Positions 16,530-25,287 of a DNA stretch of 64,000 nt are shown in pieces (the first letter of the stretch is position 1; every line of letters begins with the position of its first letter). The translations under genes were made by a program, and so were the position numbers. This stretch comes from Natronospirillum operosum (GTDB lineage Bacteria > Pseudomonadota > Gammaproteobacteria > Pseudomonadales > Natronospirillaceae): assembly GCF_004768465.1 (NCBI RefSeq), contig NZ_SRMF01000001.1, forward strand, positions 1,279,893 to 1,343,892, given 5' to 3'. The notes beneath the pieces were generated by a model. It did not search any database. It had not been told where the DNA came from and saw only the letters and a program-made list of their open reading frames with translations.

Positions 16530-17381
16530 TTACCTCATACCACCTGCAATCAGACGTTCTACAAAGAATTCCAGGTGCCCCCGGGGTGCGGTGGGCAACG
16601 GCCAACGCATCATCTGATCTGCCAATTGATTATAGGCGCCCGCAGCCTTGCTGCCCGGATACAGTTCCATTACCGACTTCTGGCGCCGTACCGCACGCCG
16701 GACATGGTCGTCGTACGGGATGGCCACACTGTAAAGCAGCGTAACATCCAGAAACCGCTCGGTCACACTGGCCAGCTTCTGGAACAGGCGTTCGCCTTCC
16801 TTGTCCGAGCGCACCATGTTGGCCACAATACGAAAGCGGCCGAGGTGGCTGTCCTGATTGATTACCTTGATCAGGGCATAGGCGTCGGTTATGGAGGTTG
16901 GTTCATCACAGACCACCACCAGCGCTTCCTGACAGGCACGCACAAAACTGACCACTGTCTTCGAGATACCGGCCGCCGTGTCGACGATCAGTACATCCAG
17001 GTCGTTCTCGAGCTGGGAGAAAGCGTGAATGATGCCGGCGTGTTCCTGCTCGCCCAGATTGGCCATGTGTGGCGTGCCCGACGAGGCCGGGATGATGCGG
17101 ATGCCGCCCGGACCTTCAACCAGAATGTCCTTCAGTTCACAGCGTCCTTCAAGCACGTCCGACATATCATGCTGCGCACGGATGCCCAGCAGAACGTCAA
17201 TATTGGCCAGCCCCAGGTCACCATCAAGCACTACAACACGCTTGCCCTTCTGGGCCAGTGCCACAGCGGTATTGATGGCGACGTTGCTCTTGCCCACGCC
17301 TCCCTTGCCGCCGGTTACCGCAACGACCTGTACCGGTTCGAGTTTCGCCATGCTGTGAAGATTCCTTACTGCCATGTTCAT
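16530..17381 (-). CDS. fleN: Flagellar number regulator FleN (FlhG), MinD-type ATPase
   Basis: FleN limits the number of polar flagella by antagonising FleQ. The 283-residue product has the deviant Walker A motif GGKGGVGKS, VVVLDGDLGLANIDVLLG and LIVDTAAGIS. The assigned ATG at 17381 has no clear ribosome site. An internal ATG at 17351 (MAKLEPVQVVAV) is closer to the usual family start and is a fair alternative. It lies six bases after flhF, its usual partner. Confidence 0.93.
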   Translation of the reverse strand: MNMAVRNLHSMAKLEPVQVVAVTGGKGGVGKSNVAINTAVALAQKGKRVVVLDGDLGLANIDVLLGIRAQHDMSDVLEGRCELKDILVEGPGGIRIIPASSGTPHMANLGEQEHAGIIHAFSQLENDLDVLIVDTAAGISKTVVSFVRACQEALVVVCDEPTSITDAYALIKVINQDSHLGRFRIVANMVRSDKEGERLFQKLASVTERFLDVTLLYSVAIPYDDHVRRAVRRQKSVMELYPGSKAAGAYNQLADQMMRWPLPTAPRGHLEFFVERLIAGGMR

Positions 17382-17387
17382 ATGATT

Positions 17388-18830
17388 CTAGCCGAAACGA
17401 ACCAGTTTTTCGCCGCTCTGCGACCGCTGCAGCTGACGTCCACACTGTTCGATCAGGCGCTTGACCTGCCCCTGGTGCAGATCCTGTGGCACCAGGGTAC
17501 CATCACTCCAGTACAGCAGCGGCAGCTTGCGGATCAGCCCGAGGCTGATCACCGGCCCTACTTCAGGGCTCTCGTCGGCCTTGGTCAATACCAGCCCGCG
17601 CGGCTGCAGCGGGCTGAAGCGCTGCCAGGCCAGATCCAGGCTGTGTCGCGACAGGTTGGCCGGCAATACCAGCAGCGGCCGCACCTGGCGCTCCAGCATA
17701 CCCCCGCCCATCTGATCACGGAAGGCCTGCAGCCCGCGATCGGACCCGTTGGTATCGATCAGAATCAGTTTCTTGTCACGCAGACGTGCCAACTGGTCTT
17801 CCAGCGCTTCGTTGTGGTCGGTCATCAGAACGTCACAGCCCAGGATGCGCCCCAGAATCCGCACCGGTTCATGAGCGCCGATCCGGTAGTGATCCAGCGA
17901 GATGATACCCAGACTGTCGGCGCCATGCTGCATGGCGAAACGGGTGGCGATCTTGGACAGCGTTGTGGTCTTGCCGGCCCCGGTCGGGCCGATCAGGGCC
18001 GCCACACCGCCCTGGCGAATCAGACAGTCACTGTCCTTCTCGATCAGCCGTGCCACCATCTCGGTGCTCAGGGTCCAGGCCTCGGCTACCGGCTGCTGCC
18101 CGTATTTCTCCACCATGGGTGAGATACAGCGCAGATCAAAGCCCATCAGGCTGAGGCGGCCAGCCAGCGGATGCGGGCGGGCGCCGGATTCACCGGGCAG
18201 ATCATGGGTTTCCAGCCACTGGCGCAGCGAGGCCAGTTCGGCCCGCATGTCGCTCAGATCGTGCTGACCGAATTCGGCGGCCCCGCTGTTCTGCGGCTCC
18301 GGTCGGTAGGGCTCGGGCGACGGCGTGCTGCGCCGAGTCGGCTGCGGGGCCGCCGGCCGGGTCGGCGCCGCAGCGCCGATGCCAGGCTGTTGGCGATTCA
18401 GCTGTTCGCGCAGTTTCTGCCGCTTTTCTTCCAGCGGATGGCGGTGTTCATTCAGCAGCGACAACAGCGACTCGCGGGACAGGCCGCCCGAGTCCTGTTC
18501 CGACATGCGCAGAATGCTGTCCTGCATGGATTCGGTGGTGCCCTTGCGTTCAGCCTGCAGCCTGGCCCGGGCATCGCCACCGGTCCAGTCCGATACCGGC
18601 GCATTGGCGGTCTGGTCGGGTGCCGGCAGGCCATTCTGCGCCGTGCGCACTCCCGGGCGAGGTCGTGCCGGTTCCGGCACGCCATCCGTATTGGGTTTGA
18701 CTGCAGCAACAATCTCGATGCCACGCGGCACCTTGCGATTGGAGAGAATCATGGCATCCGGCCCCATCTCGGCAGTGACTGCCTTCAGGCCTTCGGACAT
18801 GTTACGGGCTATGATCTTCCGCACTTTCAC
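17388..18830 (-). CDS. flhF: Flagellar placement GTPase FlhF
   Basis: FlhF is a signal-recognition-type GTPase that marks the pole for flagellar assembly. The 480-residue product has an N-terminal basic B region (MKVRKIIARNM), a long proline-rich linker and a C-terminal NG domain. The NG domain has GPTGAGKTTTLSKIA (G1), SLDHYRIGAHEPV (G2), LILIDTNGSDR (G3) and LTKADES (G4). The G3 motif reads DTNG and not the usual DTAG, which may affect hydrolysis. It lies between flhA and fleN. Confidence 0.94.
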   Translation of the reverse strand: MKVRKIIARNMSEGLKAVTAEMGPDAMILSNRKVPRGIEIVAAVKPNTDGVPEPARPRPGVRTAQNGLPAPDQTANAPVSDWTGGDARARLQAERKGTTESMQDSILRMSEQDSGGLSRESLLSLLNEHRHPLEEKRQKLREQLNRQQPGIGAAAPTRPAAPQPTRRSTPSPEPYRPEPQNSGAAEFGQHDLSDMRAELASLRQWLETHDLPGESGARPHPLAGRLSLMGFDLRCISPMVEKYGQQPVAEAWTLSTEMVARLIEKDSDCLIRQGGVAALIGPTGAGKTTTLSKIATRFAMQHGADSLGIISLDHYRIGAHEPVRILGRILGCDVLMTDHNEALEDQLARLRDKKLILIDTNGSDRGLQAFRDQMGGGMLERQVRPLLVLPANLSRHSLDLAWQRFSPLQPRGLVLTKADESPEVGPVISLGLIRKLPLLYWSDGTLVPQDLHQGQVKRLIEQCGRQLQRSQSGEKLVRFG

Positions 18831-18843
18831 GATTGTTCTCCTG

Positions 18844-21084
18844 TTACTGTCCTACTGTTGCCACGACCGTGATCCGTTTGTTTTCCGGCACTTCGTCGTA
18901 GGCCAGTACACTCAAGTTATCAACGCTGAAGCGGAAGAACCGGGCCAGCATCATGCGTAGTGGACCGGGTACCAGCAATACCGCTGGTTTACCTTCTGCT
19001 TCCAGTCGCTGCGCCGTCTCCGAGACGGAACGCTGCAGTTGCTCTGCCAACGCCGGTTCAATGGCTACATTGTCGCCACTGCCAGTTTGTTGACTTTGCT
19101 GCAGTATCCTCTGCAACAACTGTTCCAGTTCTCGATCCAGAGTCACCACCGGCAGTTCATCCTCCTGCCCGATGATGTTCTGCACGATCAGTCGGGACAG
19201 CGCCGTGCGTGCCGCCGCCGTCAACTGATTGGTATCCTGGCTGCCGGCATTGCTGACCGCTTCGGCAATGGTGCGGATATCGCGAATCGGCACTTGCTCC
19301 AGCAACAGGTTCTGCAGCACCTTGAGCAACTGGCTGAGACTGAGGGTGTTCGGCACCAGTTCCTCGGCCAGCTTCGGCGAATGCTTGCCCAACTGATCCA
19401 GCAGCTTCTGTACTTCCTCGTGACCCAGCAGCTCATGCGCATGCCTGAACAACACCTGGTTCAGGTGCGTGGCCACCACGGTACTGGCGTCGACTACGGT
19501 GTAACCCAGTGCCTGTGCCTGGTCCTTCTGGTTGCTCTCGATCCAGACGGCTTCCAGACCGAAGGCCGGATCACGGGCACTGATGCCGGCCAATTCACCG
19601 AACACCTGCCCCGGATTGATCGCCATGTCGCGCTCGGGGTGAATCTCCGCTTCGGCGATGGTGACCCCCATCAGGGTAATGCGGTAATGATTGGGCAGCA
19701 GGTCCAGGTTGTCGCGAATGTGGATGGACGGCATCAGGAAGCCGACCTCCTGTGACAGTTTCTTGCGCACACCCTTGATGCGGCCCAGCAACTGACCGCC
19801 CTGCGACTTGTCGACCAGCGGAATCAGACGATACCCGACTTCCAGGCCCACCATGTCCACGGGCTGCACATCTTCCCAGCTCAGTTCACGCGGTTCTTCC
19901 ACCTCGCCTTCGCGCGCCGTCTGGCCCGGTTTGGGTGCCACGCCATCAGGGGCACTGCCCGGCGGACCACCACCCGGACCACTGCCACCTCCGGCAGGTC
20001 GGGCACCCGGCCCGCCTTCATCGACAAACAGATCCAGCTCGCTGCCCTTGTCACGCAAGTACATCCAGATGGCGACCACGGTGAGCACGGCAGCCAGGGA
20101 CAGGAAAACGACATGCGGCATGCCCGGCACACTGCCCATGATCCACAGCATGATGGCGGCAATGCCCAGCACCTTGGGCGAACTGACCAGTTGCTCGCGA
20201 ATCTGGCTGCCCATTTCCTGGCTGGACGAGTTCCGCGTCACCATGATGGCGGCGGCAGTCGACAGCAGCAGTGACGGAATCTGCGCCACCAGGCCGTCAC
20301 CAATGGTCAGCAGCGCATAGTTTTCCACCGCCTGATTGAACGGCAGACCATGCTGGGCCATACCGATGGCCAGGCCTCCGACGATATTGATGATCAGAAT
20401 CAGAATACCGGCGACCGCGTCACCACGCACAAACTTGGAAGCACCGTCCATGGAGCCGTAGAAATCCGCTTCCTGGGCAATTTCCTGGCGTCGCGCCTTG
20501 GCCGTATCGGCATCAATCAGGCCGGCGTTGAGATCGGCATCAATGGCCATCTGCTTGCCGGGCATGGCATCCAGGGTAAAGCGGGCACTGACTTCCGACA
20601 CCCGGCCGGCACCCTTGGTCACCACGATAAAGTTGATGATCATCAGAATCAGAAAGACCACCAGACCGACGGCGTAATTGCCGCCGATCAGAACGGCGCC
20701 AAAAGCCTCGATAACCTTGCCGGCGGCATCTCCGCCCTCATGACCCTGCAACAGCACGATACGGGTGGAAGCCACATTCAGCGACAGCCGCAGCAGCGTG
20801 GCCACCAGCAGGATGGAGGGGAAGACGGCGAAATCCAGTGGCCGCAGGGCATAGATGGTCACCAGCAGCACAATGATCGACAGCGCGATATTGAAGGTAA
20901 AGAAAAGGTCCAGAATCTGCGTTGGAATGGGCAGCGTCATGAACGCCAGCAGGACCATCAGGAACATGGGCACGGCCATGTGGCCGGTCAGTACCGACTG
21001 CAGGCCGGTGCGCGAACCGGTCAGTACCTTGCCGCGATCCAGTTGCTGCAGTCGGCGCAGCTGTTCAACGCCGGGTAATGCCAT
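18844..21084 (-). CDS. flhA: Flagellar export gate protein FlhA
   Basis: FlhA is the large membrane subunit of the flagellar type III export gate. The 746-residue product has about eight membrane segments in its first 350 residues, the FHIPEP signature around RFTLDAMPGKQMAID, and a cytoplasmic C-terminal domain for chaperone docking. A Gly/Pro-rich insert (near residues 355-395, GARPAGGGSGPGGGPPG) between the membrane and cytoplasmic parts makes it longer than E. coli FlhA. A sigma-54 promoter lies 47 bases before the start. Confidence 0.95.
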   Translation of the reverse strand: MALPGVEQLRRLQQLDRGKVLTGSRTGLQSVLTGHMAVPMFLMVLLAFMTLPIPTQILDLFFTFNIALSIIVLLVTIYALRPLDFAVFPSILLVATLLRLSLNVASTRIVLLQGHEGGDAAGKVIEAFGAVLIGGNYAVGLVVFLILMIINFIVVTKGAGRVSEVSARFTLDAMPGKQMAIDADLNAGLIDADTAKARRQEIAQEADFYGSMDGASKFVRGDAVAGILILIINIVGGLAIGMAQHGLPFNQAVENYALLTIGDGLVAQIPSLLLSTAAAIMVTRNSSSQEMGSQIREQLVSSPKVLGIAAIMLWIMGSVPGMPHVVFLSLAAVLTVVAIWMYLRDKGSELDLFVDEGGPGARPAGGGSGPGGGPPGSAPDGVAPKPGQTAREGEVEEPRELSWEDVQPVDMVGLEVGYRLIPLVDKSQGGQLLGRIKGVRKKLSQEVGFLMPSIHIRDNLDLLPNHYRITLMGVTIAEAEIHPERDMAINPGQVFGELAGISARDPAFGLEAVWIESNQKDQAQALGYTVVDASTVVATHLNQVLFRHAHELLGHEEVQKLLDQLGKHSPKLAEELVPNTLSLSQLLKVLQNLLLEQVPIRDIRTIAEAVSNAGSQDTNQLTAAARTALSRLIVQNIIGQEDELPVVTLDRELEQLLQRILQQSQQTGSGDNVAIEPALAEQLQRSVSETAQRLEAEGKPAVLLVPGPLRMMLARFFRFSVDNLSVLAYDEVPENKRITVVATVGQ

Positions 21085-21130
21085 GGGGCGTGGAATCCTG
21101 TGTCAAAAGAATGTCTGTTAACACCTCTTC

Positions 21131-21146
21131 TGCAAACAGGGTGCCA
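21131..21146 (-). promoter_or_regulatory. Sigma-54 promoter of flhA
   Basis: The minus strand reads TGGCACCCTGTTTGCA, matching TGGCACG-N4-TTGCA at every conserved place except G7, with GG and GC correctly spaced. Transcription should start near 21120. A TTGAC half-site of the FleQ-box type lies in the leader, where FleQ is known to bind at Pseudomonas flhA. Confidence 0.82.
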
Positions 21147-21216
21147 AAGGCGGCAATCGGTTGCCGCTGGCAGCCGGTAGCCTGTGAAGTCCCGCCCGGG
21201 GCGGCTGAAAGGCGGC

Positions 21217-22356
21217 TCAGTCGTCGCGCCGGAACTCCGGCGGAATCTTGACATCGGGTTTGCGTTTGGGTCGTTCCATGCGCCCGGCCTTGGCCTCCTG
21301 CAACTGGTAGACATAGGCCAGCACCTGCGCCACCGCCAGGTACAGCTCGGCCGGCACCTCTTCGCCCACCTTGCTGTGATGGTAGAGTGCCCGCGCCAGC
21401 GGTGGCATCTGTACCACCTCGATATTGTATTCGAAGGCAATTTCGCGGATCTTCAGCGCCACATCGTCGACACCCTTGGCCAGCAGTATCGGGGCCGGCA
21501 TGCTGAACTGGTCATACTGCAGGGCCACAGCATAGTGATCGGGGTTGGTGATCACCACATCCGCCTTGGGTACATCGGACATCATGCGCCCTTCCGCTAT
21601 CTCGCGCTGCAGCTGCCGGATCTTGGCCTTCACCTCGGGCTTGCCCTCGGTGTTCTTGTACTCTTCCTTGACCTCCTGAAAGGTCATGCGCAGCTTCTTG
21701 GTGTGTGAATAGATCTGAAACGGAATGTCGATGGCCGCTATGATGGCCGTGGTCAGGCACATCAGCAGGAAACTCCAGGCCAGTATGGTCAGCGCATGCA
21801 CAATGGCCTGTTCGGTCGGTTCGCGACTGATACCGCGCAGCGACTCGACCTGGGAGAACAGAATGACCACGGCCATGGTGCCGACAAAGCCAACCTTGCC
21901 GTAGCTCTTGAGCAGTTCCACCAGGGAATTCATCGAAAACATCCGCTTGAGCCCGCTCAGCGGATTGATGCGATTGCCCTTGAATGCGATGGACTTGGTA
22001 CTGAAGTTCCAGCCCCCCAGCCCCAGCGGGCCGGTAATGGCGGCGGTCAGCAGTACCAGCAGAATCCAGGCCAGCGGCCAGCCCAGGTGCGCAAAGGAAG
22101 AGCCCAGATAATGGAACATCAGCCCGGTATCACGGGTGGCTGCGTATTCAAACGAGAAGGTGAAGCGCGCCACTTCGAGAACCCGCTGGGCCAGCAGAGG
22201 CCCAAAGAAGATCAGCGCCAGCGCGGCGGCTACCAGCAGCACCGTGGTCTGCAGCTCCTTGGACCGCGCCACCTGCCCGTCTTCACGGGCCTTCTGCAGT
22301 TTTCGCGGCGTGGGCTCTTCTGTTTTTTCCTGACTGGTATCCTGACCTTCAGCCAT
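21217..22356 (-). CDS. flhB: Flagellar export switch protein FlhB
   Basis: FlhB switches export specificity when the hook is complete, after cutting itself between Asn and Pro. The 379-residue product has four membrane segments in residues about 30-215 and a soluble domain. The cleavage motif is N-P-D-H (in VITNPDHYAVAL, near residue 273), not the canonical N-P-T-H. It overlaps fliR by 8 bases. A 132-base gap with the flhA promoter follows it. Confidence 0.94.
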   Translation of the reverse strand: MAEGQDTSQEKTEEPTPRKLQKAREDGQVARSKELQTTVLLVAAALALIFFGPLLAQRVLEVARFTFSFEYAATRDTGLMFHYLGSSFAHLGWPLAWILLVLLTAAITGPLGLGGWNFSTKSIAFKGNRINPLSGLKRMFSMNSLVELLKSYGKVGFVGTMAVVILFSQVESLRGISREPTEQAIVHALTILAWSFLLMCLTTAIIAAIDIPFQIYSHTKKLRMTFQEVKEEYKNTEGKPEVKAKIRQLQREIAEGRMMSDVPKADVVITNPDHYAVALQYDQFSMPAPILLAKGVDDVALKIREIAFEYNIEVVQMPPLARALYHHSKVGEEVPAELYLAVAQVLAYVYQLQEAKAGRMERPKRKPDVKIPPEFRRDD

Positions 22357-23131
22357 TGTGCAGCTCCAGGTCGCGCATCATGGGTACCAGATCCAGGGTC
22401 AGCTCGGACACCATAGTGAAGACACCGGTGAACGAAGCCCAGGTGATGAAGATGCCCATCAGCATGGTGATCGGAAAACCGAGGGCGAAGATATTCAGCT
22501 GCGGCGCCGAGCGGGTCATGATGCCGAAAGCCAGATTGACGATCAGCAGTGCCGTTACTGCCGGCAGCGCAATGACAAAGGCCGAGGCGAACATCCAGCT
22601 GCCCATCATGGCGATGTTCATCAGGCTGCCCTGAGACAGCCCCACCATGCCGACCGGCATGGTATGGAAGGAATCAATCAGCACCTGGAACACCACCAGG
22701 TGACCGTCCATGGCGATGAAGATCAGTGTCACCAGGTTCACATACCACTGGGACAGAATGGCCACCGTGACCCCGTTCGAGGGGTCCATCATGGAGGCGA
22801 AGCCCAGACCCATCTGCATGGCAATGGCCTGCCCGGCGACCACGAACACCTGGAACATCACCATCACCATGAAGCCCAGTGCCAGGCCGATACCCAACTG
22901 GTGCGCAATGGTAATGAAATTCTCCAGCGAGACCCCTTCCACATCGGGCATCGGCGGCAGAATCGGCACCAGCGCCACCGTCACCACAAAGGCCAGCAGC
23001 ACGCGCACACGCATGGGCACCGTCTGCGCCCCGAAGATCGGCACAATGGCAAAGAAACCCAGAATGCGAAACAGCGGCCACATGTAGTGCGTGACCCAGC
23101 TCGCTATCTGTTCATCGGTGATCTCGATCAT
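22349..23131 (-). CDS. fliR: Flagellar export protein FliR
   Basis: FliR is a membrane subunit of the export gate core (FliPQR). The 260-residue product is hydrophobic throughout, with family features such as FGAQTVPMRVRVLLA and the charged loops between helices. It follows fliQ by 10 bases and overlaps flhB by 8, the standard fliPQR-flhB order. Length is normal. Confidence 0.95.
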   Translation of the reverse strand: MIEITDEQIASWVTHYMWPLFRILGFFAIVPIFGAQTVPMRVRVLLAFVVTVALVPILPPMPDVEGVSLENFITIAHQLGIGLALGFMVMVMFQVFVVAGQAIAMQMGLGFASMMDPSNGVTVAILSQWYVNLVTLIFIAMDGHLVVFQVLIDSFHTMPVGMVGLSQGSLMNIAMMGSWMFASAFVIALPAVTALLIVNLAFGIMTRSAPQLNIFALGFPITMLMGIFITWASFTGVFTMVSELTLDLVPMMRDLELHNG

Positions 23132-23141
23132 CAGGCGCTCA

Positions 23142-23411
23142 TCAACTCAGCAGGAATGGAATATCCATATAGATGCGGCGGGCAAAGTCCACCACCCGAG
23201 TGGTCAGAAAGGGGCCGGCAACAATGACCGAAGTCAGTGTCATCAGCAGGCGCGGCAGAAACGACAGCGTCTGCTCATTGATCTGCGTGGCCGCCTGAAA
23301 GGTACTGACCACCAGCCCCACCAGCAGACTGGGTACGATCAGCACCGACACAATGACGAAGACCAGAAACAGGGCTTCACGGAACAGGTCACCGATATAC
23401 ATGGCTCCCAT
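23142..23411 (-). CDS. fliQ: Flagellar export protein FliQ
   Basis: An 89-residue protein with two membrane helices separated by the family loop (STFQAATQINEQTLSFLPR). It is the small subunit of the FliPQR gate. GGAGAG seven bases upstream supports the ATG at 23411. It lies between fliP and fliR. Confidence 0.95.
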   Translation of the reverse strand: MGAMYIGDLFREALFLVFVIVSVLIVPSLLVGLVVSTFQAATQINEQTLSFLPRLLMTLTSVIVAGPFLTTRVVDFARRIYMDIPFLLS

Positions 23412-23424
23412 AATCAGACTCTCC

Positions 23425-24276
23425 TCATATACCGAAACTCGCGGCCATCGACCCCATCACCAGGGCCCAGCCATCCACCAGCACAAACATCATGATCTTG
23501 AACGGCAATGAAATGATCAGCGGCGACAGCATCATCATGCCCATGGACATGAGGACACTGGCGACCACCAGATCAATGATCAGAAAGGGAATAAAGAGCA
23601 GGAAACCGATCTGAAAGGCGGTTTTCAGCTCGCTGGTCACAAAGGCAGGGATCAAAACCGTCAAGGGAATGTCAGTCGGGTCTTCAATACCGTCCACATC
23701 CAGGCCCGACTGCGACTCTGCCAGGTTGGTAAACATGTCCAGATCATTCTGGCGGGTCTGGCTGAGCATGAAGTCGTGAATCGGCTCGCGCGCGATCTGC
23801 ACGGCCTCCAGCGGCGTGATGTCTTCCACAATATAGGGCTGGATGGCCCGCGTATTGATGTCCTGCAGGACCGGATACATGATGAAGAAGGTGAGAAACA
23901 GTGTGATGCCGATCAGTACCTGATTGGACGGTGTCTGCTGCAGACCCATGGCCTGACGCAGTATGGCCAGCACCACGATAATGCGGGTAAAGGCGGTCAT
24001 CATGATCACGGCAGCGGGAATGAACGCCAGCGCCGTCATGATGGCCAGGATCTGCAGCGTGACCGTGTACTCGCCCTGGCCGGCCTCGTTGGTGGTCACG
24101 GTGAGCGCCGGAATACCGGCAGCCTGCAGGGTTTCTGCCTGCTGCGCCGAAGCAACACCACTGAGCACCAGCAGGCTCAGCAACAGCAGGCCAAACAACA
24201 GACGCCGTACCCGGTTGGGTACGGCGACGGGGGGTTCAGTTCTTTCTGTGGGGGGACAGGTCCGCTTGTTTACCAC
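23425..24276 (-). CDS. fliP: Flagellar export protein FliP
   Basis: FliP forms most of the export gate pore. The 283-residue product has a cleavable signal sequence (about residues 23-45), then the FliP core with [22 protein letters not shown] split over residues 75-97, and C-terminal helices ([16 protein letters not shown]). The start is a GTG at 24276 with AGGAG nine bases upstream. The first 41 bases overlap the end of fliO in another frame, so fliO and fliP are likely translated together. Confidence 0.94.
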   Translation of the reverse strand: MVNKRTCPPTERTEPPVAVPNRVRRLLFGLLLLSLLVLSGVASAQQAETLQAAGIPALTVTTNEAGQGEYTVTLQILAIMTALAFIPAAVIMMTAFTRIIVVLAILRQAMGLQQTPSNQVLIGITLFLTFFIMYPVLQDINTRAIQPYIVEDITPLEAVQIAREPIHDFMLSQTRQNDLDMFTNLAESQSGLDVDGIEDPTDIPLTVLIPAFVTSELKTAFQIGFLLFIPFLIIDLVVASVLMSMGMMMLSPLIISLPFKIMMFVLVDGWALVMGSMAASFGI

Positions 24277-24685
24277 CTAACAACGCTCCTAACTGACGGG
24301 CAAATGGACTGCCCTCCGGATGCGCTGTCAGGTCAAGAGGCTCTTCCAGCTCCAGGAGCCGGGTCACCTGGTGGGCCGTGACACCCAGCAGAAGCTGCTG
24401 CTGTCCCACGGCCACCAATACCAGTTTTTCTTTCGCACCCAGGGGCGTCACTGCCAGTACCTTGATGGCACGGCCATTGACCGTGGTACTGCCATTAAAT
24501 CGACGCACTACCCAGGCGAATGCAAATATGAGGCCGATTACGACCAACAGACCCAGAATCACCGTGACCATGTCACCGGCACTGACCCCGACCGGGCTCG
24601 CGGGCGCTCTCTGCCCGCTCGCAGCGGCCAGCCCCGGTGCGGCCATGGTCAGCCCTGCGAGCAGCGATTTGGCTTGCTGTCTCAT
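24236..24685 (-). CDS. fliO: Flagellar export assembly protein FliO
   Basis: FliO helps assemble the FliP ring. The 149-residue product has an N-terminal signal-like stretch, one strong membrane helix ([21 protein letters not shown], near residue 50) and a short cytoplasmic domain with [20 protein letters not shown], the family core. Its start overlaps the fliN stop by one base, and it overlaps fliP by 41 bases. Confidence 0.92.
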   Translation of the reverse strand: MRQQAKSLLAGLTMAAPGLAAASGQRAPASPVGVSAGDMVTVILGLLVVIGLIFAFAWVVRRFNGSTTVNGRAIKVLAVTPLGAKEKLVLVAVGQQQLLLGVTAHQVTRLLELEEPLDLTAHPEGSPFARQLGALLGGKQADLSPHRKN

Positions 24686-25218
24686 CAGTTGTTCAACCGA
24701 CTGATGCGTTCCTGCTGACTGACTACATCCGTCAGCCGGATACCGAACTTCTCGTTGACCATGACCACTTCGCCATGGGCAATCAGTGTTCCGTTGACCA
24801 GCACATCCAGCGGCTCACCGGCCAGCCGATCCAGTTCGATCACCGACCCCTGGTTCAGTTGCAGCAGGTTGCGAATGGCGATATTGGTGCGGCCGACCTC
24901 CATGGAAATGGTCACCGGAATATCCAGAATCACTTCCAGATCGGGCGAGGTCCCGTCGGCGCGGCCGACACTGTCATCCTTCAGTTCTTCCAGCGGCGCG
25001 CGCTCGGCACCTTCCTCGGCACTGTCGGACTCGTCATCCCCGGTTTCACCGGCTTCTTCCATGGCTGCCGCCCATTCATCAGCCAGTTCCGGATCATCCG
25101 CTTCCTGTCCGACCTCTTCGGCCAGCTTGTCGGGGTCCATCTGGTCATCCTGATCAGCACGCTCCTCGGGAGCCTGACCATTCTCTTCTTCTTCGGGCGG
25201 TTGGTTCTCGTCAGCCAT
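24685..25218 (-). CDS. fliN: Flagellar motor switch protein FliN
   Basis: FliN forms the bottom of the C-ring. The 177-residue product has an acidic, disordered first half (about 1-95) and a C-terminal SpoA domain (LEVILDIPVTISMEVGRT, about 98-175). The acidic front makes it longer than E. coli FliN (137 residues). GGAGG six bases before ATG 25218 fixes the start; an upstream ATG in the same frame has no ribosome site. Confidence 0.95.
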   Translation of the reverse strand: MADENQPPEEEENGQAPEERADQDDQMDPDKLAEEVGQEADDPELADEWAAAMEEAGETGDDESDSAEEGAERAPLEELKDDSVGRADGTSPDLEVILDIPVTISMEVGRTNIAIRNLLQLNQGSVIELDRLAGEPLDVLVNGTLIAHGEVVMVNEKFGIRLTDVVSQQERISRLNN

Positions 25219-25287
25219 GACCGACCTCCTGCTCATTCTCTGCTGAATTCATACCCGGGCCGGCTCGGTGAGCCGTCCGGGCAGTAG

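Noticed and set aside
21190-21216. Terminator after flhB (CCGCC/GGCGG hairpin)
   Set aside because: The stem is only five bases and no T-run follows on the minus strand.
19039-23227. Long open frames on the plus strand opposite flhA, flhB and fliR
   Set aside because: They lie opposite strongly conserved genes, are rich in His/Gln/Arg as expected of antisense frames in GC-rich DNA, and show no motifs or ribosome sites.
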